From: Competibacteraceae bacterium UBA2788
Lineage (GTDB): Bacteria; Pseudomonadota; Gammaproteobacteria; Competibacterales; Competibacteraceae
Assembly (NCBI GenBank): GCA_002352185.1
Contig: DEHY01000223.1
Span: 1 to 12,156 of the forward strand
Reading direction: 5' to 3'
DNA: 12,156 nucleotides
In this document: positions 1 to 6,692 of the stretch, piece by piece
How positions within the stretch are numbered: position 1 is the stretch's first letter
How the letters are laid out: the number at the start of each line of letters is the position of its first letter
The notes under the pieces: model-generated
The model's database searches: none
The model's input: the letters and a program-made list of their open reading frames with translations, nothing else
What the model was told of the DNA's origin: nothing
Program-made: the position numbers and the translations under genes

Positions 1-672
1 GGTCGTGACGTAGGCTTCGACGTAGTCGGCAAGGGTCTATCCCCGCATATACGGGGGAAACCGCTTCACCTATAAAACCGGCCTGAGCATCCAGGGTCTA
101 TCCCCGCATATACGGGGGAAACACAATCAGAAATATGGCGAGCGCGAAGCAATTAGGTCTATCCCCGCATATACGGGGGAAACGACGCCTGGGCGGTGAA
201 CGACCTGAATAATCTGGGTCTATCCCCGCATATACGGGGGAAACACTTTACGAAGCTCATCCCAACTCTGAACCGAAGGTCTATCCCCGCATATACGGGG
301 GAAACGCTAAACGTCAGCAAATGCGCCGCGCCGTCTAAGGTCTATCCCCGCATATACGGGGGAAACCAAAGTGACGGTGTATTCATGGCCGTCCAGCAGG
401 GTCTATCCCCGCATATACGGGGGAAACTCAATCCGCTCAATCTTTTGAAGCAGGTCGGGAGGTCTATCCCCGCATATACGGGGGAAACCGAATCGGAACT
501 ACGAAATCCCCGCACCGCAAAGGTCTATCCCCGCATATACGGGGGAAACGCCGTGAGCGCGTAATCGGGCAGCGCCCCGGCGGGGTCTATCCCCGCATAT
601 ACGGGGGAAACTGTCTGAGCCGACGCCCGCTCTCGGCTTTGAAGGGTCTATCCCCGCATATACGGGGGAAAC
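1..672 (-). CRISPR. Type I-E CRISPR array, 11 identical repeats, open at left edge
   Basis: Eleven identical 28-base repeats start at 34, 95, 156, 217, 278, 339, 400, 461, 522, 584 and 645. On the plus strand each begins GGTCTATCCCC and ends CGGGGGAAAC. Spacers (counting the base that touches the repeat) are 33 bases, except 550-583, which is 34. Bases 1-33 are a full-length spacer whose left repeat lies outside the window. The crRNA strand is minus: the repeat then reads GTTTCCCCC..., has a CCCCG/CGGGG stem, and would leave a 5' handle AUAGACC plus one pyrimidine after Cas6e cleavage, close to the AUAAACCG handle of Escherichia coli. The leader-proximal, newest spacer is 612-644. No repeat is degenerate, so the old end of the array is not in view. 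Several spacers read as open protein-like codons (for example 184-216 as DAWAVNDLNNL), as expected of phage or plasmid coding DNA. Confidence 0.98.
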
Positions 673-719
673 TCTAGTAGGCAACTCCTTAATAATCCAA
701 GTTTTTAAGGAACGCAAGT
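673..719 (-). promoter_or_regulatory. CRISPR leader, only 47 bp
   Basis: This A+T-rich stretch lies between the cas2 stop codon and the first repeat, on the side where new spacers are added. Read on the minus strand it ends in ACTAGA directly before the repeat. The family precedent is that type I-E leaders carry an IHF site and upstream contacts over roughly 60 bases or more. This one is shorter, so any such sites would have to reach into the 3' end of cas2, where the sequence is also A/T-rich (731-759). Confidence 0.8.
689..717 (-). promoter_or_regulatory. Candidate pre-crRNA promoter in the leader
   Basis: On the minus strand a TTGCGT -35-like box (712-717) and a TATTAA -10-like box (689-694) are separated by exactly 17 bases. 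Transcription would start about 7 bases further on, near 681, roughly 10 bases before the first repeat. The match to sigma70 consensus is moderate (3/6 and 4/6), but position and spacing suit a CRISPR leader promoter. Confidence 0.5.
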
Positions 720-1049
720 TTAATTCTCTGACGGGTCAGTCTTTTTTTCAGCTTTTAAAGGTCGTCGGGTCACAATCATCCCATCAACCTCCACCAGTTC
801 AACAGGTGGCATACCCAACACCTTCACACTTTGCCCACCGGGCATCTTTGGATCAGCCCACACCATTACCACCGACGCCTCGCGCTCCAACAAAAACCAC
901 TCAGAGACCACATCCCAGACCCGTTCTCGGACCGCCACTGACAGACGCGGTGCGCTGTACACCCCCGGCCCCAATTCCAACATGGACGACGCTAAAAATC
1001 CCCGGACTCGATCCGACACATTACGGGTTACTATCACCGTCATTGACAC
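720..1049 (-). CDS. cas2: Type I-E Cas2, adaptation complex subunit
   Basis: Cas2 dimerises and bridges two Cas1 dimers to form the spacer integrase. The 109-residue product begins MSMTVIVTRNV and continues through RVRGFLASSMLELGPGVY, matching the type I-E (CT1978-like) Cas2 family. E. coli Cas2 is 94 residues; this protein has an extra charged tail of about 12 residues (LKAEKKTDPSEN). The start is GTG at 1049: an AAGGAG ribosome site (1057-1062) lies 7 bases upstream, and the MSM start aligns with E. coli. The ATG at 1043 would put the ribosome site 13 bases away. The gene overlaps the end of cas1 by 29 bases, so the two are probably translationally coupled. Its stop codon lies only 47 bases from the array. 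Confidence 0.95.
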   Translation of the reverse strand: MSMTVIVTRNVSDRVRGFLASSMLELGPGVYSAPRLSVAVRERVWDVVSEWFLLEREASVVMVWADPKMPGGQSVKVLGMPPVELVEVDGMIVTRRPLKAEKKTDPSEN

Positions 1050-1908
1050 CCAATAGCTCCTTCACGCGATCAATCATCCGCGCTATCACCTGCTCCTTGC
1101 GAAATTGCCGAGCCGCCTCCTTGCGCAAGGTTCGCTCCAACAATAACTCCGGATCGGCCAATACCCGTTTTGCTACGCTGAACGCCAACGGCACTGTCAA
1201 TTCCGCCCGGTATAAATCAGCAATGTCCAGCGTAAACGCATTGATCGAGTCCTCGTGAACGAATCCCAATGGAGCCAGCGCCCCTACCGCTGTTACCGCA
1301 ATTTCCGCTGCGGTTTCCACGAAGGTGGCCGCATGGTTGATCGCTTGATTCGGTACATCCGCCCCATTGGGATCCTGCCGGTTATAGCGGCGTCCCTGCC
1401 ACGAAATGCCGTATTGTTCCGCTGCAATCCGATAGGTTTCCTTCATCCGTGCACCCTCAATACCGCGCAGCACGGTAGTATCCTTGTGCGGCAAAATGCG
1501 CCCGAATCGAAACGCATACATCCGCCGCGCCACATCCAATCGCGCCTTTTCATCCGCCCACAACCGAGCGTGCGCCCGCGCCACCGCCGACTTTCCCGGA
1601 CCCAACGGCGGCGCGGTATATAACTTCACCCCGCCCTCACCAACCGCTGCCAACAAGGTTCCATGCCGCGCCAGCAATCGTAGCGCATCGTGGCTTACGG
1701 TCGAACCCGGCCCTAGCAGGATCATCGAGACGCCCTGATAGGGCAGGGCATAATCGCCAGCCTCCAAGGCATCTGACGCCGCTGCCCGAAAGCGCAACGT
1801 CCCGTCCTCGACAGTCAGCCCACCGCGCTCCAACCAGATTAAGCCATGCCGATCACTGTGCGGAATCCGCGCCTCCGCCAACCCTAACCGCCCTACCAGC
1901 AAACTCAT
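1021..1908 (-). CDS. cas1: Type I-E Cas1 integrase
   Basis: Cas1 is the metal-dependent integrase that inserts prespacers at the leader-repeat junction. The protein is 295 residues from the ATG at 1908. That start is preferred because the codon overlaps the cas6e stop as ATGA and because the product then begins, like the family, with a short segment before HSDRHGLIWLERG. A reading starting at 1977 would add 23 residues inside cas6e. Expected catalytic residues are visible: E151 in LRGIEGAR, H218 in GFVHED, and D228 and D231 in TLDIADLYR. Each is offset by exactly ten from E141, H208, D218 and D221 of E. coli Cas1. Length fits the family. No ribosome site is strong, so translation probably couples to cas6e. 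Confidence 0.97.
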   Translation of the reverse strand: MSLLVGRLGLAEARIPHSDRHGLIWLERGGLTVEDGTLRFRAAASDALEAGDYALPYQGVSMILLGPGSTVSHDALRLLARHGTLLAAVGEGGVKLYTAPPLGPGKSAVARAHARLWADEKARLDVARRMYAFRFGRILPHKDTTVLRGIEGARMKETYRIAAEQYGISWQGRRYNRQDPNGADVPNQAINHAATFVETAAEIAVTAVGALAPLGFVHEDSINAFTLDIADLYRAELTVPLAFSVAKRVLADPELLLERTLRKEAARQFRKEQVIARMIDRVKELLGVNDGDSNP

Positions 1909-2648
1909 CGCAGCGGTCTCAACAGCACCATGCCATACCCAAACGCCCGATGTCGGCCAATCCCCCGCGCCAAACACGCGGCAAAGGCTGCGCCATCAGC
2001 AACCGTCAATTCCCCATGCAACAAGGCCTGTGGATACACCAGCCGCCGCAACGGTCGCCCCGCTGAATCTATATCGGGCTGCATCCGGCGCATCATCCGC
2101 ACCAGTCGAAAACCCTCTAAACAAGTCGAATCCAGCGTTACCGCATCGCCCCACTGTCGCGCCAGCCACGCGGTATAGACCTCCGCTCGCGTAGGAGGCG
2201 ATTCCATGCCAGTCGCCGTATCAGCCGCCCGCAAAAACACATCCTTCTCGGTCTCGCGCCGACTCACTGGACAGGCCAGCACCTCAAAGCCCAAGCGCCG
2301 CCCGACAGCCCATGCCGTGGGCATTTGCTTGGCGCAGTTTAATTCCGCCGGATCGCACACCGCCAAGGCCAACGGCGGCGCAAAAGTCTCCGCCTGTTCG
2401 CGCAACGTCGCGCCGTCATGCGCACTGTAGCCAAACCATTGCAAGGGGCGGTTTTTATGCCACGTTATCCCCGGATCGAGCAACCGAAAGGGCTTGGGCG
2501 CCAGCGGCCCGAACAACGCGGCCAACCAGGCATGTACGCAGTAACCCAGGTCTTCATCCCAAGCGCGGTTGACGTCCCGATCCTGAGCGAACCGGATCAA
2601 CCGCTCCGGATTCAGCCGCAGTTGCACCATGTACAGGGTTTCGTTCAT
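1905..2648 (-). CDS. cas6e: Cas6e (CasE/Cse3) crRNA endoribonuclease
   Basis: Cas6e cleaves pre-crRNA at the 3' base of the repeat hairpin and stays bound as the Cascade head. The 247-residue protein ends in the typical glycine-rich RNA-binding loop, GIGRHRAFGYGMVLL (229-243), parallel to GIGPAKSMGCGLLSL in E. coli CasE. Y36 and H39 in GYCVHAWL correspond to the Tyr/His pair three residues apart that acts in Thermus Cas6e. It is longer than E. coli CasE (199 residues), mainly through the middle section (about 55-125). An AGGAGG ribosome site lies just before the ATG and overlaps the cas5e stop; the intergenic gap is 8 bases. The stop overlaps the cas1 start (ATGA). Confidence 0.94.
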   Translation of the reverse strand: MNETLYMVQLRLNPERLIRFAQDRDVNRAWDEDLGYCVHAWLAALFGPLAPKPFRLLDPGITWHKNRPLQWFGYSAHDGATLREQAETFAPPLALAVCDPAELNCAKQMPTAWAVGRRLGFEVLACPVSRRETEKDVFLRAADTATGMESPPTRAEVYTAWLARQWGDAVTLDSTCLEGFRLVRMMRRMQPDIDSAGRPLRRLVYPQALLHGELTVADGAAFAACLARGIGRHRAFGYGMVLLRPLR

Positions 2649-2656
2649 CCCGCCTC

Positions 2657-3373
2657 CTAGGTGTGCAATAAACCCTCACGACGCAACCGCCGCCCGGTAT
2701 GGATCTGGTTGCGCCAATCGCGCTGGTCATACACCGCCACCACGCGACCAGGCAACTCCACGCCCAACTGCACCGGCCAACACGCACTGGCGGTGATTTC
2801 GACTTTGCGCCCCGCGCCCGCTTCCGGGGGCGTCTGTTGCAGCGCCGCCAGCACATCGGGCGCTTCAATCATTGCTCGCAGCACTGGCGCTGCGGGCAAA
2901 CAGGTTTTGCGCCCTAGAAACAACGGGCGGGCGGGTTCTCGCAAGGCCGCCGCCAGCGTACTGACTGAGGGTTCGTCTTCACCAGTTAAGGTCATGGCCA
3001 CCGTCATCACCCCATTGGCCCAATAATGACGGTAGCGGATATGGGTGCCCAACTTGGCATCTGGTCCACCTCCTCGATGTTCCGGTACGCCTCGCGTGGT
3101 CCAGCCCGCATTTTTCATTTTCTCCTGACCCAGATCGACCGTGTGGTAGTCCACTAACGCCGTTGGCGCCACATCCCACCGCGCCGCAAACTCGATCCGC
3201 GCCTGCAACGCTTCCAAGGCTTCGGCATCGCCATGCCGATAACCCAGCGCGTTGCCAAACAACCCGGTCAACAACGACAGGCGCGGAAAACGGTCGGTGA
3301 CGTTATGGTGATCCACAATCACATCGCCAAAACTCATCAGCGGCGCATCAAAGCGCAAGAGCAGCACGTTCAT
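2657..3373 (-). CDS. cas5e: Cas5e (CasD), Cascade subunit holding the crRNA 5' handle
   Basis: Cas5e caps the crRNA 5' handle at the Cascade base, next to Cas8e. The 238-residue product starts MNVLLLRFDAPLMSFG, the N-terminal strand of the Cas5 RAMP fold. It carries RFPRLSLLTGLFGNALG (28-44), DYHTVD (75-80) and FLGRKTCLPAAPV (152-164), all with clear counterparts in E. coli CasD (224 residues). In type I-E Cas5e is a structural, non-catalytic subunit. The gene starts 6 bases after the cas7e stop and ends 8 bases before cas6e. The ribosome site is weak, so coupling to cas7e translation is likely. Confidence 0.95.
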   Translation of the reverse strand: MNVLLLRFDAPLMSFGDVIVDHHNVTDRFPRLSLLTGLFGNALGYRHGDAEALEALQARIEFAARWDVAPTALVDYHTVDLGQEKMKNAGWTTRGVPEHRGGGPDAKLGTHIRYRHYWANGVMTVAMTLTGEDEPSVSTLAAALREPARPLFLGRKTCLPAAPVLRAMIEAPDVLAALQQTPPEAGAGRKVEITASACWPVQLGVELPGRVVAVYDQRDWRNQIHTGRRLRREGLLHT

Positions 3374-3379
3374 TCCGGC

Positions 3380-4636
3380 CTACTCAAACAGCGCCGCTAA
3401 TGCCCTAGCGCTGGCTTCCGCCAGCGGCAACACCGGCACGGATCCCCAATCCCCGATTCCCGTAGTCGCTGCCGCCCGGAATGCAGCAGTGGCCCCATAC
3501 ATCCGCTCTTGTGCATCCAGATAGGCTTTCAGCGATCCAATGGCCTGCTCCATTCCGTTGCCGTGTGGCGTCAACGCCTGCAAATAGGCATTCGCCAGGC
3601 TGCGTGGCTGCTGTGGCCCGGTTTCCAGCAGCACAAAATCCGCTCGCGCATACGGCGCGGTTGATCCCAGTTTCGCCCCGGGCGACACTTCGGCGATGGT
3701 ATGAATCAACTCCTGTAAGACCTGTTTGGCAGCGGCGGAGTCTTGTGCTTTCCAGTCTTTGGTTTTACAGCCGGTCAGGTTTGAGATAAGCAGCGGCGTA
3801 TCCACCGCCACATAGCCGTAGAACAAGCCCGCACCCAGTTCCATATCCCCGGCATGGGCCGCGCCGGTCTCATCATCCCGATTCAGATCATCCACTACGG
3901 TGAAATAATCCACTTCGGTATCCAGTGGATGTACGGTAAAGGCATGAGCCACATGCATACAGGCATCGCTGCGCGACAAAATGTCCGAGGTGACAAATCG
4001 CCCGAACAGCGCCCCTTCCAGACCAGCGTACAGATGGCCATGTCCGGCTTGCGCCAGCATCGCCTTAAAGTTCTCCTTGTCTTTCTTCAACCGCTCCTGC
4101 AAGCGTTTTTCTGCATCCGACCCGGCGGCGGCGCACTCTTTCAGTACCGCGACCAGAAAATCAGCTTCCGGCTGACCAAACAGGATCGGCTGCTTCACCA
4201 GCAATCCAACAGTTTCTGTGGCTTCTTCCGCGATGTTTTCCTCCTCATCGCCAAACGCCATTTCCGGTTGTTCCGCCACTGCCTTCTTACCCTTTTTGGT
4301 CTTCTCGGCTTTAGCCGCTTTTTCCGCCTTCGCGGCATTTTTTGTCAATAACAGCCCGACCAACGCCACGGTCAGCGCTTGCGCCCGCTCCATCGGGATG
4401 CCTTCCTCTTCCACCAATCGCCGCAAAATCACCCGCTCGAAAAAATGACGGGTTCGTAAACCGGACGGTAACGCTACAGTCTCTTGCAATCGCTCCCGCC
4501 AATGGCGCTTTAAGCACTGCGACGATACCCGCAAGCGGGTCTTATCACCGAAGGGAATTCTCTTTGCCAACCCCGCGTCATCTCTATTCAATAGACTGGC
4601 GTGATATGAAGTGAGCGTATGGATTTGCAGAAACAT
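3380..4636 (-). CDS. cas7e: Cas7e (CasC), Cascade backbone subunit with a charged insertion
   Basis: Six copies of Cas7e form the helical backbone that grips the crRNA spacer. Family signatures are LNRDD (16-20), RVSSQCLKRHWR (36-47), HVAHAFTVH (228-236), DYFTVVDDL (243-251) and GAAHAGDMELGAGLFYGY (258-275). The protein is 418 residues, against 363 in E. coli. Much of the surplus is a low-complexity insertion at about 100-140, with two AAKAEK units, a lysine cluster (KTKKGKK) and then an acidic stretch (GDEEENIAEE). This is probably a flexible surface loop. An AAGGA ribosome site lies 7 bases before the ATG, and the gene starts 3 bases after the cse2 stop. Confidence 0.96.
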   Translation of the reverse strand: MFLQIHTLTSYHASLLNRDDAGLAKRIPFGDKTRLRVSSQCLKRHWRERLQETVALPSGLRTRHFFERVILRRLVEEEGIPMERAQALTVALVGLLLTKNAAKAEKAAKAEKTKKGKKAVAEQPEMAFGDEEENIAEEATETVGLLVKQPILFGQPEADFLVAVLKECAAAGSDAEKRLQERLKKDKENFKAMLAQAGHGHLYAGLEGALFGRFVTSDILSRSDACMHVAHAFTVHPLDTEVDYFTVVDDLNRDDETGAAHAGDMELGAGLFYGYVAVDTPLLISNLTGCKTKDWKAQDSAAAKQVLQELIHTIAEVSPGAKLGSTAPYARADFVLLETGPQQPRSLANAYLQALTPHGNGMEQAIGSLKAYLDAQERMYGATAAFRAAATTGIGDWGSVPVLPLAEASARALAALFE

Positions 4637-4639
4637 GGT

Positions 4640-5167
4640 TCAATCCTTGTCAGTTTTTTGATGATGGTAATAGTCGCCAGCGATTTTCAGGCGAACGGCT
4701 TCGTGCTTATCCCAATCTTTTGTCAACAACAAATTCGCCAAATCCAGCCAATTGACACTCTCGCCCTTGGCCGCCAGAAACCGCGCCAGCCTTAGCGTCA
4801 AGGTGTACAACACATCGTCACGCGCCTTGAGTAACCGCTCCAGTCGCGCTTCTCTATAGCGATGTTCGGCCAACGCCTGGCCTACGGGTCGATCCGGGCG
4901 ATGCGGTTGGGTGCCCATCACCGCCAATCCGGCCAGCAGGGTTTGCCAGGCTCCGATGTTGTTTTGCCAGCCCTCCGGCAGGTGCAGAAAGCAGAAACGA
5001 TAGAACGCCAGCGACGGCGGACGATCCGGCGCGAGTCGTTTTAGCGCGGCTCGGTCGCCGCTTGGAAAATTCTCACTGCTGATCATTCCAGCTACCCGGC
5101 CAATCAGCCGTGCCAGCGACTGGGGTTCATGGCTAACCGGCGTCGGCGACGCGGCGACGTTCTGCAT
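4640..5167 (-). CDS. cse2: Cse2 (CasB, Cas11), Cascade small subunit
   Basis: Two Cse2 copies line the belly of Cascade and stabilise the R-loop. The 175-residue, mostly helical and basic protein contains GDRAALKR (37-44), the most recognisable Cse2 motif, followed by the LAFYRFCFLHLP helix. Length is close to E. coli CasB (160). The start at 5167 is supported by an AAGGAG ribosome site 7 bases upstream, which lies within the 3' end of cas8e. The two genes overlap by 35 bases in different frames, implying coupling. The downstream gap to cas7e is 3 bases. Confidence 0.94.
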   Translation of the reverse strand: MQNVAASPTPVSHEPQSLARLIGRVAGMISSENFPSGDRAALKRLAPDRPPSLAFYRFCFLHLPEGWQNNIGAWQTLLAGLAVMGTQPHRPDRPVGQALAEHRYREARLERLLKARDDVLYTLTLRLARFLAAKGESVNWLDLANLLLTKDWDKHEAVRLKIAGDYYHHQKTDKD

Positions 5168-6692
5168 GGGCGATCTCCTTCAGTTCGGGAAAGGTTTTGA
5201 ATAAGCAGCCGATAAACATGCCATCGGCGCGCACTCGTGACCGGTAATAGCGACCGGTGCGGGCTGGAAAACGGGCGATGGCGTCCGCCAGCGTAGTACG
5301 AGCATGACGTTCCAAGGTTTGCAACCACGGCAGACGGGCCGCGTCCGTATCGGCTATATCCACCGTACTCCACAGCCAAACAAAGAATTCTTGATTCCAG
5401 GTATAACTAAAAACTTGCTCTGTCCGATTAATCCAATCTTTTGCTTCTCGATTCTTTTCATTTGCTTCAAGCAAAGTAAATAATGCGCTTCTGATAACAT
5501 GACTCCACATCTCAGCAGCATCGTTTAACCCTGTCTTGCTCAGACTTTCAAGTCGGTCTAGCTCTGGGCCTCTCCTCAACAATCGGGGACGAACCTGAAC
5601 AGGAATCGGTAGGTTAATACTATAAAAGCCTTCGGTTTTACATCGACCACCTACTGTTACCGCAGCATAAAGCCAGCAATTTAATTTTTCCTGTTCTGGT
5701 TCAGCTTTCTGCATTTCTGCGGCTTTATTTTCAAAAAGAATTTCATGAATTTTTCTTGCAGTAAATCCCCCTTTTGGAACAGTAAGTGCACCACCTGATT
5801 CTCTGTTAATCGGAATCCAAGGATCACCGAGCGATCCTTTGATCTGTTCCCGAACCGGTTTAGGAATGACACGCGGTTTTGAGGTTGCTATACGCGCAAA
5901 CAAGCTGGTTGATTGCCGAGTCAAACGAACCGCACGGCAGACCTCGATAAAAAATGGGTCTAACTTAGAAATTTCGATAGCACTTTGCCGATCAATGATT
6001 GGCAGCCATGTGAGAACCAAACCTTTTTCGTCATAGCGCCAAGGGCCACTTAATAATCCTTGGCGGATTTGCAAAAGACGCGCAGCTTCTCGGTTGAAAA
6101 TTAAACCCAATCGTTCGGATGAATGTAAGGAAACACAGGGACGGCTACCATCTCCGCTGTTCATTCGGGCAATGCCGTTGTAACCGCCACCACCACCGGA
6201 ATAGCCGCTCATTGTTTGCAAGCTAATGAGCGCATAAATCCAAAGATCCGGCTCCCCGTAAGCGGCGCGGTTCGCTTTAATATCGTGGTTTCTGGCTGTT
6301 TTTAAGCGATCCAAGGCATCGGGTGAATTGCAGATAGCCTTAAACTCGTTGAGTTCTTGCTTTGAAAGCAGCGGCGCTTGCATAAATGCCGGTTGTGTCA
6401 CGTCCTCCACCACCAGTGTCCAGGCGCAATCATCGTCACGCCCGGCCAGTTGCCGCAGTCCGTCGCGCCAGAACGCTTCGGGTTGGACCGGATCAGTGAT
6501 TCCACCTCGCGCCAGCACCGCCCCGGCCAGATAACACAGAAAAATATGCACGGCGTCCTCCTGGTGCCGTTGCAGACCCGGCAGCGAATCCACGGCATCC
6601 TCGCCCAACGCAGCTAACAGGCCGGGCAGACTCAAATTTTTGAGGCCCGCCGGGGTGCGGACTCGAAACAGCGGTTCAATCAACAGGTTCAT
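5133..6692 (-). CDS. cas8e: Cas8e (Cse1/CasA), Cascade large subunit, PAM recognition
   Basis: Cas8e reads the PAM, starts DNA unwinding and recruits Cas3. The 519-residue product begins MNLLIEPLFRVRTPAG, a typical Cse1 start. It has the W(I/L)YAL..LQT region followed by a very glycine-rich loop (SGYSGGGGGYNGIARMNSG, about 162-180), which corresponds to DNA-contacting loops of the family. The C-terminal part (about 390-510) has the helical-bundle character expected for binding Cse2. The ATG overlaps the cas3 stop as ATGA and has a GGAG ribosome site 5 bases upstream. Base composition changes within the gene. The ends are about 63% G+C (38/60 at 5281-5340 and at 6481-6540), while the middle is far lower (20/60 at 5401-5460, 19/60 at 5701-5760, 21/60 at 5941-6000). 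The frame is intact, so this looks like a mosaic rather than decay. Confidence 0.95.
   Translation of the reverse strand: MNLLIEPLFRVRTPAGLKNLSLPGLLAALGEDAVDSLPGLQRHQEDAVHIFLCYLAGAVLARGGITDPVQPEAFWRDGLRQLAGRDDDCAWTLVVEDVTQPAFMQAPLLSKQELNEFKAICNSPDALDRLKTARNHDIKANRAAYGEPDLWIYALISLQTMSGYSGGGGGYNGIARMNSGDGSRPCVSLHSSERLGLIFNREAARLLQIRQGLLSGPWRYDEKGLVLTWLPIIDRQSAIEISKLDPFFIEVCRAVRLTRQSTSLFARIATSKPRVIPKPVREQIKGSLGDPWIPINRESGGALTVPKGGFTARKIHEILFENKAAEMQKAEPEQEKLNCWLYAAVTVGGRCKTEGFYSINLPIPVQVRPRLLRRGPELDRLESLSKTGLNDAAEMWSHVIRSALFTLLEANEKNREAKDWINRTEQVFSYTWNQEFFVWLWSTVDIADTDAARLPWLQTLERHARTTLADAIARFPARTGRYYRSRVRADGMFIGCLFKTFPELKEIAHAERRRVADAG

Noticed and set aside
196..564. 122-codon plus-strand frame across the CRISPR array, and a minus-strand frame at 499-717
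   Set aside because: Both are translated repeats: the 61-base period shifts the frame by one each unit, giving recurring SPHIRGK, IPAYTGET and YPRIYGGN peptides.
696..708. IHF-like site in the leader (AATCCA....TT)
   Set aside because: Two mismatches to the core WATCAANNNNTTR pattern; too weak to annotate.
1909..1977. N-terminal extension of cas1
   Set aside because: The 23 extra residues lie inside cas6e and have no Cas1 character; the ATGA overlap at 1905-1908 marks the start.
3854..4351. 165-codon plus-strand frame opposite cas7e
   Set aside because: It is fully antisense to a well-recognised gene and has no domain-like features.
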